This document shows positions 14,990 through 25,472 of a DNA stretch of 64,000 bases, in pieces. Position 1 is the first letter of the stretch; each line of letters starts with the position of its first letter. Source of the stretch: Mugil cephalus (taxonomy: Eukaryota; Chordata; Actinopteri; Mugiliformes; Mugilidae); NCBI RefSeq assembly GCF_022458985.1, contig NC_061783.1, positions 7,284,413 through 7,348,412 on the forward strand, written 5' to 3'. The notes under the pieces are model-generated. The model searched no databases. It was given only the letters and a program-made list of their open reading frames with translations, and was not told where the DNA came from. Both the position numbers and the translations under genes were made by a program.

Positions 14990-15200
14990 GTTTTGGTGGA
15001 AAATAAATGAAAATATGACCTAATTAAACAGATTGCCAGTGAAGATTTTACTGATGCGATCAAATCTCCTCATGAGTTAATTAATGTCCTCATTACGTTA
15101 GCGAAAATCGTAAACCGCATATCATTCAAAATGCCTCTAATGATTTGCTCTCACGCGTTTGGTCTAAAACCTCCAAAAGATGTGACGGGTTCCATCAGAG
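14990..15200. promoter_or_regulatory. candidate conserved non-coding element downstream of sostdc1
   Basis: This block is free of repeats and open frames and is dense in homeodomain-type core sites (TAATTA-like words such as 'cctaattaaac' and 'gttaattaatg'), with balanced composition. It lies about 1 kb downstream of a developmental regulator gene, where vertebrate enhancers are common. Conservation cannot be judged from one sequence, so the call is an inference. Confidence 0.25.
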
Positions 15201-16370
15201 CGTGCATGTCACTTGACACCCGCCAAAACACACAAGAACACGTTGTAGTTACACACAGCTGTCTGTCAATATGAGGGCTTGGTTTGCTTCAGAAAGGTCT
15301 TTGGGTTCATTGTGTCACGCTTACCAGCTTGTTTTGACATAGAGCAACTTAATGTAAAAAAATTATGATCTATTACATAGTAAATGTTCCACCGATGCAT
15401 TGGATGCGTGATTTATAAACATTTCTAATGTGAAGTTAGATTTATATATTATAGAGTGATATCCAAATAGCCTATAGTATGAATGTAATGTACAATGTGT
15501 GGGTAAAGTAGGGGTTTTAAGAGTGTATAGTATGCAATTTATTTTTCTACTTAAACGTTCTTTTTTTTAATGATTTTTTTTTGTCATTGTCAGAAATAAT
15601 GAGAATTGTTTACAAGTCTGTGGTCTGACATGAGGCTGCAGGCATGTCAGACAGCCTCACTACAAACAGGAACTCCCTAACAACAGACGCATTAGTCAGT
15701 GATGAAACTCTATTTTCAACAGCTGCCATACTTTGTTTTATTGTGAAGGGGATACCTTCACCTCCAGGCTACTGGGGCTTGTTCCAGCTGCGGCAACATG
15801 CTTTATTGTCTCATGTATCCATTCATTTTTTTCTTCTCTCCCCCCTCTGAGAACTGTGGGCAAAGATAGGAAGAAAAGAATCACCTGCACTGGATGATAA
15901 CAGGATGTTTGACTTGTGTTACCTGCAGAGTGAAAAGGATTGATGTCCTTTTGTTGGTTTATATCCTGTTGTAATAGTGACTGGGCTTCAGAACAAGATA
16001 AAGTCTAGGAATGTTGATTAGAAGGTAGAAAGAAAACTTTTTTCAGACAACCTCTGAGTGGGACTTGTATAGTTGTAGCAGAAACTGACTAAGGTGGAAA
16101 TAAATATATTTACTCAAATTGTGTGGAATCTGTGCCTTTACTCTGATAATTCCCATACTGAAATACCGGCATATGGCGGTCAGAGTTCAACATACTACAT
16201 TCATATATTCAACATAGTATTAAACTTCACAAACACTATACCTGATAAACGCCAACAAAAACAAGTTAGTTATGTTTAATTAACACAATAAAGCTAAATT
16301 AGCTGATACCACAAACAAACATGACATTATCCTATAAAGCAATGGGCTTTGTTAGCAAATAATAAAGAAC
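15201..16370. other. intergenic, no feature recognised
   Basis: AT-rich sequence without identifiable exons or named repeats. Confidence 0.4.
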
Positions 16371-16373
16371 ATG

Positions 16374-16680
16374 CACCGATCAGCCACAACATTACAACCG
16401 CTGTCAGGAGAAGTAAATAACATTGACCATCTTGTGATAATACAGTATTCTGCAAGAAAACTTTTGGACCTGGAATTCATTTGTGTGCATGACATGTAGC
16501 ACCCACCTAGAGAGCAGATGCCTTTCATGGCAGCAGCCACCCCCAGCAGAATGTAGTCTGCAGTCTGACAAAGACACACACACAAAAACAATTTAGGAAC
16601 TACTAAAAAAAAAAAAACATTCTGTGTCCAGATTGAACAGGACATCTTCACAAGGGCCATGTCCATCCTCTGAAGCCTGG
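16374..16680 (+). repeat. Tc1-like MITE, 5' end preserved
   Basis: It begins 'caccgatcagccacaacatt', the terminal inverted repeat of the family, then 'gaccatcttgtgataataca' and 'cttttggacctggaattcat', and breaks off after 'gggccatgtccatcctctga'. The right terminus is replaced by a different repeat starting near 16,690. Confidence 0.65.
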
Positions 16681-16689
16681 GCTCACTAC

Positions 16690-17330
16690 ACCAACATAGT
16701 GTCTGACAGTGGATCCAAGAATATGATCAGGATACCTAATGGCAGTCTGGGTGTTGTCCCTCCCCAGACCATCAGTGACCCACCATCAAACTGGTAATGT
16801 TAAACGATGTTACAGGCAGCATAACATTTTCTCTAGACCCCTTCATGCCTGTCACATGAGCTCAGAGTGAACATGTCCTCATGTGTGAAGAGCCAAGTGG
16901 TAGACCTGACAATTCTGGTGATCCATGGTAAATGCCAATCGAACTCCACGGTTCTGGGCAGTGAGCACCAGGCCCACTAAGTACATCAGGCCCTCAGGAC
17001 TCCCTCATTAAGTCTTCATTTGATTGTTCGGTTGGAGACATTCACATCAGCCTGCTGCAGGTCATTTTGTAGGGCCCTGGAAGTTTTCCTTCCACAAAGG
17101 AGCAGATACTAGTCCTACAGCCCTGTCATACTCTCCTAGAGTAACTGCATGTCTCTTGGAATCTCCTCCATGCTCTTGAGACTGTGCTGGGAGACACAGC
17201 AAACCTTCTGGCAATGGTGAATACTGATGTGGAAATATTGTACATCCATACCCAAATATGAGGACCGTAGATGAAACACAAGTGTCATTCATTCTGCTGT
17301 TCAATGACTCACTTGTTGCTCATTAAGCCA
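16690..17330 (-). repeat. dispersed repeat of unassigned family
   Basis: The segment around 17,040-17,220 ('gcaggtcattttgtagggcc', 'ggaatctcctccatgctctt', 'ctgggagacacagcaaacct') is wording that recurs widely in fish introns and intergenic DNA. On the minus strand it gives a conserved-looking translation with LLCLPAQSQEHGG. I recognise it as a high-copy repeat but cannot name its family from the sequence alone. Confidence 0.5.
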
Positions 17331-17429
17331 TACAAAATTTAATGTTACTTTGTTTTTTTTGTTTTTTTGATTACACTGTCAGGCAGGACCAGGGGGAATA
17401 AGGGTTTGTTCTCTACACCTGTCAAAGCA

Positions 17430-17640
17430 CCCACACACAAGGCACTGAACAGCGAGTTTCAGGACCTTCATGCAGCTACAGCTTACTTATTATTCAATCA
17501 ACATGAAAATAACCACAAATTCGCAGCACATTGAGCATGGCTCATTGCGCAATCAGGACCATGAAACATCCAAAAAGTCATAACCTGTAATTACAGTACA
17601 TTTCTTTTTATGCACAGCTTAACCACCGGATTATACTCCA
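17430..17640 (+). repeat. low-copy repeat, first copy
   Basis: It shares 'aaggcactgaacagc', 'aattcgcagcacattgagca', 'tcaggaccatgaaacatcc' and 'atgcacagcttaa' in the same order and orientation with 19,150-19,315. Divergence is about 20-25% by eye. Neither copy has coding capacity that I recognise. Confidence 0.6.
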
Positions 17641-18820
17641 CATCCTGCCAAACCCCGGTATCTTACATTGATAGAGCGCTGTCATTCTTTGGCAATAACA
17701 AACACATAACGGCCTGCGGAGTTCACACATAGCTGAATAGGAAGATAACAGTACCGCCGGGGACACTGGTGGCTTTTTTAAACTCATGGATGTGAACGAC
17801 AAAGAAGTGTAAGGAAGCTGCGTGGTAACAATCCAGACCAGAACAAGCAGCAGATAAACATGAGACACTATTGTGCCCCTGCTGGGTCACAGTCAGACTA
17901 TAGCCCATAAAGCCCCTCTACCTTAAGTGCTAATCATTATGAATCATATTGCTGGAATTTTGTTGTATTCTATACATCAAAGAGAGGGTGGGAGCCACAT
18001 CTAAAGCTGTAGAAATTCATCTTCTGCAAACATGCAATGTAAAAAGACCAAAACGGAATCATACAAAGGTCCATTTTGTTCGGTGTCCCAAGGCTTGAAG
18101 CTGTGAAAGGTGCCTGCTGTCTGCGTGTTCCGTGCTCAATAGCCTCAAACAGTGAAAGAGAGTTTAATCTCTGTGCTGCAGACACACCCGTTTCTCATTC
18201 AAACAGAATGTTAGCGAAGGATGCCTTCGTACCCACAACACTCAGAGCACCCACAACAAACAATGGGGCGCTGTGTTTCGCCGCCACACAGGCTCTCTCT
18301 GCTAAATCCAATTATAATGCTGCTGCTGCTATTAAAGCAGGTCTGAGAAGACAAAAGACAAGGAACATCAATTCAACTTGTTTGTGCTGTGTACTGTTTT
18401 TGCACTGTTTGCCTGCGGAGTAACAATTTTAGGAAATGCCCAAGGTCTGTGTTTTGTCCTGAGGGCTCACAGAGGTTACTCTACCTATACTAGGTAGTTG
18501 GAACACAAGAAAACACAAGTAAACTTAACCAAAAACAGACAACTGCTGGCAACAGATCGGTTGTTGACAAGCTTTGCAACTGCAGGCAATCCAAGGGTTT
18601 GTCCATCTGAGCCCTAGAGGACCTCCGGGATGTGTGTTGATCAAATGGCAATACTGCTTGCAATAGGCTAGTGTTCCTGAAAGAAATATGACTGAATTTA
18701 AGCTTTCACTGTACATATGCCAACATTTATTAGGGTATTAACAAATTAGGGTATTAGGATGGGGGTTAACAATAATGGAGAATAATTATCTAGGTGGTAG
18801 ATTCTCACTGGTTTTGGATG
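17641..18820. other. intergenic, no feature recognised
   Basis: Unique-looking sequence. The part around 18,060-18,360 has balanced composition but no recognisable coding potential. Confidence 0.4.
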
Positions 18821-18823
18821 GTG

Positions 18824-18841
18824 TTAGGGTTAGGGTTAGGG
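18824..18841 (+). repeat. short interstitial telomere-type repeat
   Basis: Three tandem TTAGGG units, in 'gtgttagggttagggttagg'. The tract is too short to indicate a former chromosome end by itself. Confidence 0.8.
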
Positions 18842-19149
18842 TGTTCTCTAAGAAAAGGATTCATAAAACACTTGGTCATTTTACTAATTTCTGCCAAGAA
18901 AGTTCTGTCTAGCAACAACTATAACACTAAAATAGGATCAGGAAACCCGCAACATTCCTAAAATCCAATCATCTCTAAAATGACAGTCTTGCCAATTAGA
19001 CATAGCTCCTCTTTCAGATCAGGAACTGTAGATGAAACACAAGCAGATGTTCGACAAACAGAAGGAGTCCTCTCTCTCGAATATTGTCAGGTTGTCAGAA
19101 GTAGTTTCAAGTCATGCCTCGGGGTACTAAGGGTAGAAATGGTTGACCG

Positions 19150-19315
19150 ATTCCTCACGCCTGTCATATCACCCTCACACAAGACACTGAACAAATTCGC
19201 AACACACTGAGCATCGCTCTTTGCCTTATCAGGACCACGAAACACCCCCCTAAAAAGACATAATCTATAATTATAGCACACGTCTACTGATGCACAGCTT
19301 AATCTTAAACCGATG
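19150..19315 (+). repeat. low-copy repeat, second copy
   Basis: Counterpart of 17,430-17,640: 'aagacactgaacaaattcgc', 'acacactgagcatcgctc', 'tcaggaccacgaaacacc' and 'atgcacagcttaa' follow in the same order. The first copy carries an extra piece between 'gcactgaac' and the 'aaattcgc' motif. The phrase 'gtagatgaaacacaag' also occurs upstream of both copies (17,266 and 19,027), so the duplicated unit may be longer. Confidence 0.6.
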
Positions 19316-21750
19316 CAAACATCCAAAACATAAGATCAACTTAACTCAAGACCAGTAGAAGAACTTCCAGTCAATCATTATGACTGACGGCAAACCTGTT
19401 AATTTCAGGCATGAAACAACTGAAAGTTTATGAAATGTGCTCAAGCAGTGGAGGAGAAGTGCTGAAGCATTTTGCCAAGCTTTAGAATGCCTGGGGAAGG
19501 AGGGACACCTGGAGTACCTTTCATAGCATGCTGCCACCACCGGAGATTTGCACAGAGATCCCCCCTCTTAGTTAGTTAAACCAGTAGTACCAGGTATTTT
19601 GAAGTTGGGAGTGAATCCTTGTCATTGGCATTTAAAATCATTATATCAACTTTTCTTTATTATTATCATTTTTTTTAATGCTATTGTATAGATTTACAGG
19701 ATACAGTTAATGTAGATGTTTGATAAAAAAACATATTACACATTACATGTTGCATGCAGCAGGATTTTTGTAGTTGTTTTCTCCATACTAAAACACATGT
19801 TATGTCACTGATCCTCACAAGGGAGCCGAGCAGTAAGAAGTGGTAATGATAAATCTAAGATGGCCCATTAGGGCGCACATTAAGAATACAGGGTTTCTTT
19901 TCCACGAGGCTGTCTTATTGTAACGTACACAGAACCCCTGCAGACAGAGGAACATAAAAGCCTCGCTGTTTGTTCTACATCAGGTATTAGGTGACTTCAC
20001 AGAATGCTCAAGGAGCATTTGATAGCCTTGTTGTTTTCTTGATGATCTCATCCCTTCGGAAAACTGCATTAGCACCAGCATGCTCTTAAATTACAGTTCA
20101 AAATACAGGTAATGCACACGGGTCTTGTATTAACCTGCATTTGTAAAAATCTCTTTTTCTTATGACTAGATGACAAAGAGAATCTTCTTCCCGTCTTCTG
20201 GGAGACCCACAAAGTTAAAAGCCAACAGCAGGACAGAGCACTCTGTCAAAGAGATTTGATTCAAAACAGTCTCATATAGTGGACCACAAGAGATGGATAG
20301 AGATGGATCATACACATTGTATAATATCCCAAATTATCCCAAATATATATTTATTTTTTTGACAGAAAAAAACAAGATTGTATTTTCCACTGGGATAACT
20401 GGACACGTCCCCTTTACTTTCACTGTTTCAGGGTCTTTCATTATCACTGAAGTCATTTTTACCTCCGTCCTCAGAATGTCTGCCAGCACTGTCCCAAGAA
20501 GAGCTGACACAAATTATTATGTCGTCTGTACTGCAGTTCTCCCTATACACCCAAAGCAGACAGCTTTCACTTGTATGGCTCCGCTATGTGCTAGATGGAA
20601 TTATTTTTTTTTTCACCCCTCAAGTTAAACACCTTATTGGTGATGATTGTTATGATAAGACTGACACTGGTTATACAATGCTTCTACAAGACCACATAAA
20701 TCAATATATATGGAAGAGGATTGGGGTCACTGTTAAAAAGAAAAAAAAAAAAGAAGAAAGACGGAATTCTTAAATTGCAAAAACAAAATCTGAATTCTGA
20801 GGGAAAAGGCAGAATTCTCCAAATAATTTTTTTTTTATGAATTCAAAAAAAAATGGAATTCTGAGAATAAAGTTACAGTGAGCCTGATCCTCCATAAATG
20901 TCTAAATCATATAAACACCTTAAAAAAAAGGTAGCTGTTCATTCAAACAGCGAAGGTTAACACCAAGAAAAAATAAGAAAACAACTTAATAAAACAAACG
21001 TATACAAATCATTAAATATGTGACACTGTATTCTGTAAAGCCTACCCTAAAATCAACCTTAGTATTTTCCGTTTCATTCCAAAGGCAAATCTGCACCCTT
21101 GTGTAGAAATACTGAGAATAAGAGAAGTAGTTACACTGCTGTCATCATTGGAAAGTAACCTTCACCGTTTAAAAACAACTACCGCGTGTTTAGTAAAGGA
21201 AGGTGCAGGACGACGTTTAAACCAGACATGTTTCCTTCAGATTTGTGCGGCTTTAAATGCGACGAAGGGAATCTTGTGACAGCAGGATTGAGGACATATG
21301 CTTCGACACTATCCCATCCCCTGGCTCAGTGCTCCTGCCTGGGCCCCATCTAGTTGAAGCTGTGCGGATGAGCTCACCGTCATGATGTATGTGTACGTCC
21401 ATTATCCAAATCATACGATAACAAGACAAAGCCTCCTTCTCCACCTTCATTCTGCCGAAACTTTGCCCCTAAGACCAGCGGTGTCTGCTTACAAGCCTTT
21501 CCCAGGGCTCTCTGACAGTGACTTTACACCAACTCTCCCCGTCTCCCCTTTGATAGCACTGAAAATAAATCCACTCCAAAACTGTCCAGCTCATGCCATT
21601 ATTGTTACACAGAGGCAGAGAGTGTTTTTTTTTCCTCTCTTTTGCTCTCAAAATGATCTCCAATTACCCCAAAAAGCGATGTTTGTCACATCACATCATC
21701 GAGGCTGAGGTATGGATGAGAAGGGAGTGACAAAAAAAAGAAGATTATTA
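19316..21750. other. intergenic, no feature recognised
   Basis: Mostly AT-rich with A and T homopolymers. No exon, RNA gene or named repeat found. Confidence 0.4.
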
Positions 21751-21759
21751 AAGTTATTT

Positions 21760-21910
21760 GACCCAACAGAGCGTCTGACCATCTTTAAATCTCATTGAGA
21801 TCGAAGGAGAGGGGAGACAATGAGAGCGCGGGGCCTGACAATCAGCGTGACAGCAACCATGCCCGCTGCTGTGATAGGGGTCCCTGGGCACCCACGGGAG
21901 CAGAGCTGCA
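21760..21910. promoter_or_regulatory. candidate conserved non-coding element upstream of ankmy2 3' end
   Basis: A compact, GC-balanced, repeat-free block ('gagagcgcggggcctgacaa', 'tcagcgtgacagcaacc', 'gtgataggggtccctgggca') stands out from AT-rich flanks with homopolymers and lacks an open frame. A regulatory element of sostdc1 is possible. This is an inference from composition only. Confidence 0.2.
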
Positions 21911-22505
21911 GAAAAAAAGAAAAAAGAAAAAAAAAGAGAACAATACAGTCAGGAAGACAGAGCTCTAAAGAAATGTAATGCGTCGCCGAAGGATGTTCAT
22001 CATGTGTGAGAAAGTGAGGCCCCTCTTTTTTTTTTTTAATACCCTGGCAACACTTGTCATCACTCAGAAAATGTCTCTTCTAGAGTGTCATTCAAGTTTA
22101 CATGATGGACTGTGAGAACGAACAAAGTGAAAATGGAGGGAAATTTTCTTGAAAGGTTGTATGGGATGAATTACTAACAAAGAAAAAAAAATTAGGCTAG
22201 AGTCGGACATTGGGATTATTTCAACCCTATTTAGAGGAAGAGGAATATGTGTGTGATGACACATATTCGTCTAACAAAACCTTCTCCTCAGTTGGCATAA
22301 ATATAGATGCCGATAAGAAAGTACTTAATCTCAAAGATTCACTGTGAACATAAACGAAAGGAAAAGCTGCCATCTAGTGTTGTAACTGGACTGATACACC
22401 TATACAGAGGCTTACTGAAACTCTCCTTTTACCTTTTTGCACATAGAAATAAATTTGGTGAAGACAGGAAAAAACACTTTACCTCGATGTAATCATTGCA
22501 CCCTA

Positions 22506-22787
22506 CACCAATCAGGCATAACATTATGACCATTGACAGGTGCAGTAAACAACACTGATAATCTTGGGACAATTCAGTGTTCTAGTGAGAAACCTTTGGA
22601 CCTGGCATTCATGTGGATGTTAGACATGTACCACCTAGACCAGACCAGACACCTCAACCCCATAGCAACGAGCCAAACAACATTCTGCTACCAAACACCA
22701 CAGGACACCCTCAGATGTCCATTCTCTGGTGAGTCACAGGAAGGGACAACAGTTGGAAGGTGGTCATAATGTTGTAACTGATCAGTG
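22506..22787. mobile_element. Complete Tc1-like MITE (282 bp)
   Basis: Both ends are present: 'caccaatcaggcataacatt' on the left and the near-complementary 'aatgttgtaactgatcagtg' on the right. They are flanked by TA at 22,504-22,505 and 22,788-22,789, the target duplication of Tc1/mariner elements. The interior has only remnants of a larger element and cannot code. It is the reference copy for the fragments at 1.0, 2.3, 5.4, 16.4 and 27.0 kb. Confidence 0.8.
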
Positions 22788-22789
22788 TA

Positions 22790-24829
22790 TGTGTACACAG
22801 CATGGAAAACCGAAACCAGCTTTACCCGCTTTGGAAGTTAAGAGGTCAGACATGTCAAAATATTTACCTCTGCTGCAGATCAGACGTTGATGGGTAGACA
22901 TGTGCAAACTATTAACTACTGCTGGGATTTGCAGGAATGAGCACACAACTACATCAATGTTAAAAAATGCATGGAATTTGTGCAGCAAACAGGAACACCC
23001 TCCTACTTCCTAAAGAAAACTAGGATTATTCAGATTTTACCATACATGGCTAACATAGAAAATACCACAAAGTGGTGTGAAACTTGGGTAATTAATTAAT
23101 AAGCAGATGTACAAATAACTTCTAGTTTGAAACTATCATTCAGATATTTGACAATTTATTGCGGTAGTCAGCCTTATTTCATATTGTATTGTATTTTCAA
23201 TACCACATTAAAGTTCTTTAAGCTCTTTTCACACATACTGCCAAATGATATGGTTTCAAAAGCAGTTGGACACTTACATGATGTCTGTTGTGCAGCTGCG
23301 TGACAGTCCAGTGTGGTAGCACTGTTGGACCATGCTAATGAAGAAGAGATATCCATGGCAGTTGGTTTGCATGGTAAAGAAAAAAACAACCTTTATGACT
23401 GCACAGCAAGTCAAGGATGCAAAATGTAGACAAATATGTTCTCCTTTCACAATGAGGCACCACCATGCTAATCCTCATAATTAATGATCTCAGTGCTAAC
23501 AGGAGCAAAAGGATGCGTTCAGAGTGTCCACTCAAGCTGAAGGTGTCCGCAGGGAGCTCTGGGAGACCATCAACAGGAAGATATGAAGTCTCTGCTCAGG
23601 TCACTGACTGTAATGGAGTTTACGCTATGGAGACCCCTTTGTGTTAAAACGGTATTTTGCCTACACAAACTTAATTTAAGACTTTGTGATTTAATATACT
23701 GTTAAATTTGCTGTAAGTTCTAAGATAACAAACTCAATTTCAGCCATATTAAATTATTATTTTTCAACCCAATCCAGCAAGTAGTTCTGTCCCGCTGGGT
23801 CATATATGGGACGGCAGTAGTTTTTTTGAACAAATCGAGTTCTGTACATGAGTTGTGTTTGAGTAAATGCTGCATGCTATATGCCATTGTTGGAAAGCTC
23901 ATTTTCTTCTGATTTCATTGATATAAACCATTATAGGATTCAACCAAAACATTTTGTTCAAAACAATAAAAACGAGAAACGAGCAAAAACTCACTGGAAA
24001 AGCCTCATATTGATCTCACAATGAATATTATCCATAAGTATCCCTAAGTCGCAATCTTCATGTTTTATTAAAAACTACACACAAATGTTACCAGTGTTTA
24101 ATTTTTAAATCGCCGCTGAACTCTTTTGATTGACACCTCATTGAACCAATTACTTTGTCCCATCAACAGCCTTCAGAAGCCAATGAGAGTCAGCGCTGGA
24201 AAGAATCTTTCATCCACAGGCTGAACCAGTTGCAGTCAACTTAGTGGATGATTGGCATTTCATGTAGCCAATGAGCTGCTCTAAATAATGATATGCTATA
24301 AAAAAAGGTTTGGTATGGTTTCCTTGCAGACAGAGAGTATAGTGGGATATAGTAGCATATACAGTCAGTGAGACAGACTAGTGCGTATTGGAGTCAGACG
24401 TCTGTAAGTAATTTTCAAATGAGAAACAATGAAAAAAAAAGTGATTTTACTTCACTAACTCTGTGTCCGTTACTCTAATTATAAAATATAATTCCTCCGA
24501 GTTGGAAATCCTTGGTTATGCCCTTAGACAAAATGGTAAAAGAAACTCAGTTTTGGTCATTTTTATATGCAATTTGAACTGGATAAAAAATCAGGTGAAC
24601 GCAACAACTTCTTATTTTTAACTGTGTGAGAACTTTGATTCCTCAAGGACGATCCCACTTAGAGTGATTCCTATTTTTGTGATAGAAACTTCAGCGTCTT
24701 GGCTTTCAAAAGAGACCAAGACCATGGATGAGTTCTAAACTGTTCATGAACAGCATTCAGTTTACTTTGGGTATGTCCTAAATAGGCATTTTTCTGCAAA
24801 AAAAAAAAAAGCCAAAGTAGTAAGGGGTT
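22790..24829. other. intergenic, no feature recognised
   Basis: AT-rich unique sequence. The segment around 24,120-24,340 is somewhat more balanced ('caatgagagtcagcgctgga') but shows no exon. Confidence 0.4.
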
Positions 24830-24960
24830 AAGATTCAAGTTGTGTTTATTGTCACGTTCAGGCGTGTAATACTGTACCATAAACATAACACACTAACCCT
24901 ACACATGGCTGACAAGACACACACACACACAACCACTATAACTGCAACTACGGCTGCATC
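24830..24960 (-). repeat. LINE 3' tail (L2-group), fragment
   Basis: 'agattcaagttgtgtttatt' followed by 'gtcacgttcaggcgtgtaat' is the reverse-strand signature of an L2/Rex-type 3' end. The same phrase opens the longer relic at 45,140. Confidence 0.5.
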
Positions 24961-25327
24961 ACTCTATTTACCACTACAATATATTACAACCCATGATACA
25001 AAAATGGATTAACAGGTTGGAAATGAGAGAAATGATCCAATTCTGCCTTTGTTTCTCCAACCACAACCAACGGTTTTGAAGTCAAACTTTTATTAAAGCT
25101 TAAACATAGTTTGTTTGCTCTAAGAACACTATCCCTTACTTTAACCATACAATACTAATGTGCTATTCGAAACTACATTTCTGGAGCTGTGTGTACACAC
25201 TGCAAAAACAGCATTACTGGAACCAAGCAAAATATTCTTCTATTCAACAAAATCATCTTATATTAAGAAAACAAAATCTGCCAATGGGGTCAAGCTTTTT
25301 TTGCTTGACAAATATTTTGTATAAATA

Positions 25328-25333
25328 TTTATT
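25328..25333 (-). terminator. ankmy2: candidate ankmy2 polyadenylation signal
   Basis: AATAAA on the minus strand (plus 'tttatt'), about 140 bases downstream of the ankmy2 stop codon. Use is inferred from position. Confidence 0.4.
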
Positions 25334-25472
25334 TATAAGTTCTTGTATCTGAACAAAATATAAGATATATTTTGCTTTCTTGAAATTCCTTTTTTGCAGT
25401 GTACTTATCCTGAAACTGTGTACAAAATATATATAAACAGGATGGATTCCATTAACATGTTTTTTTGCTCCG

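Noticed and set aside
16352-16666. 104-codon minus-strand open frame
   Set aside because: It is contained in a Tc1-like MITE and is a chance frame.
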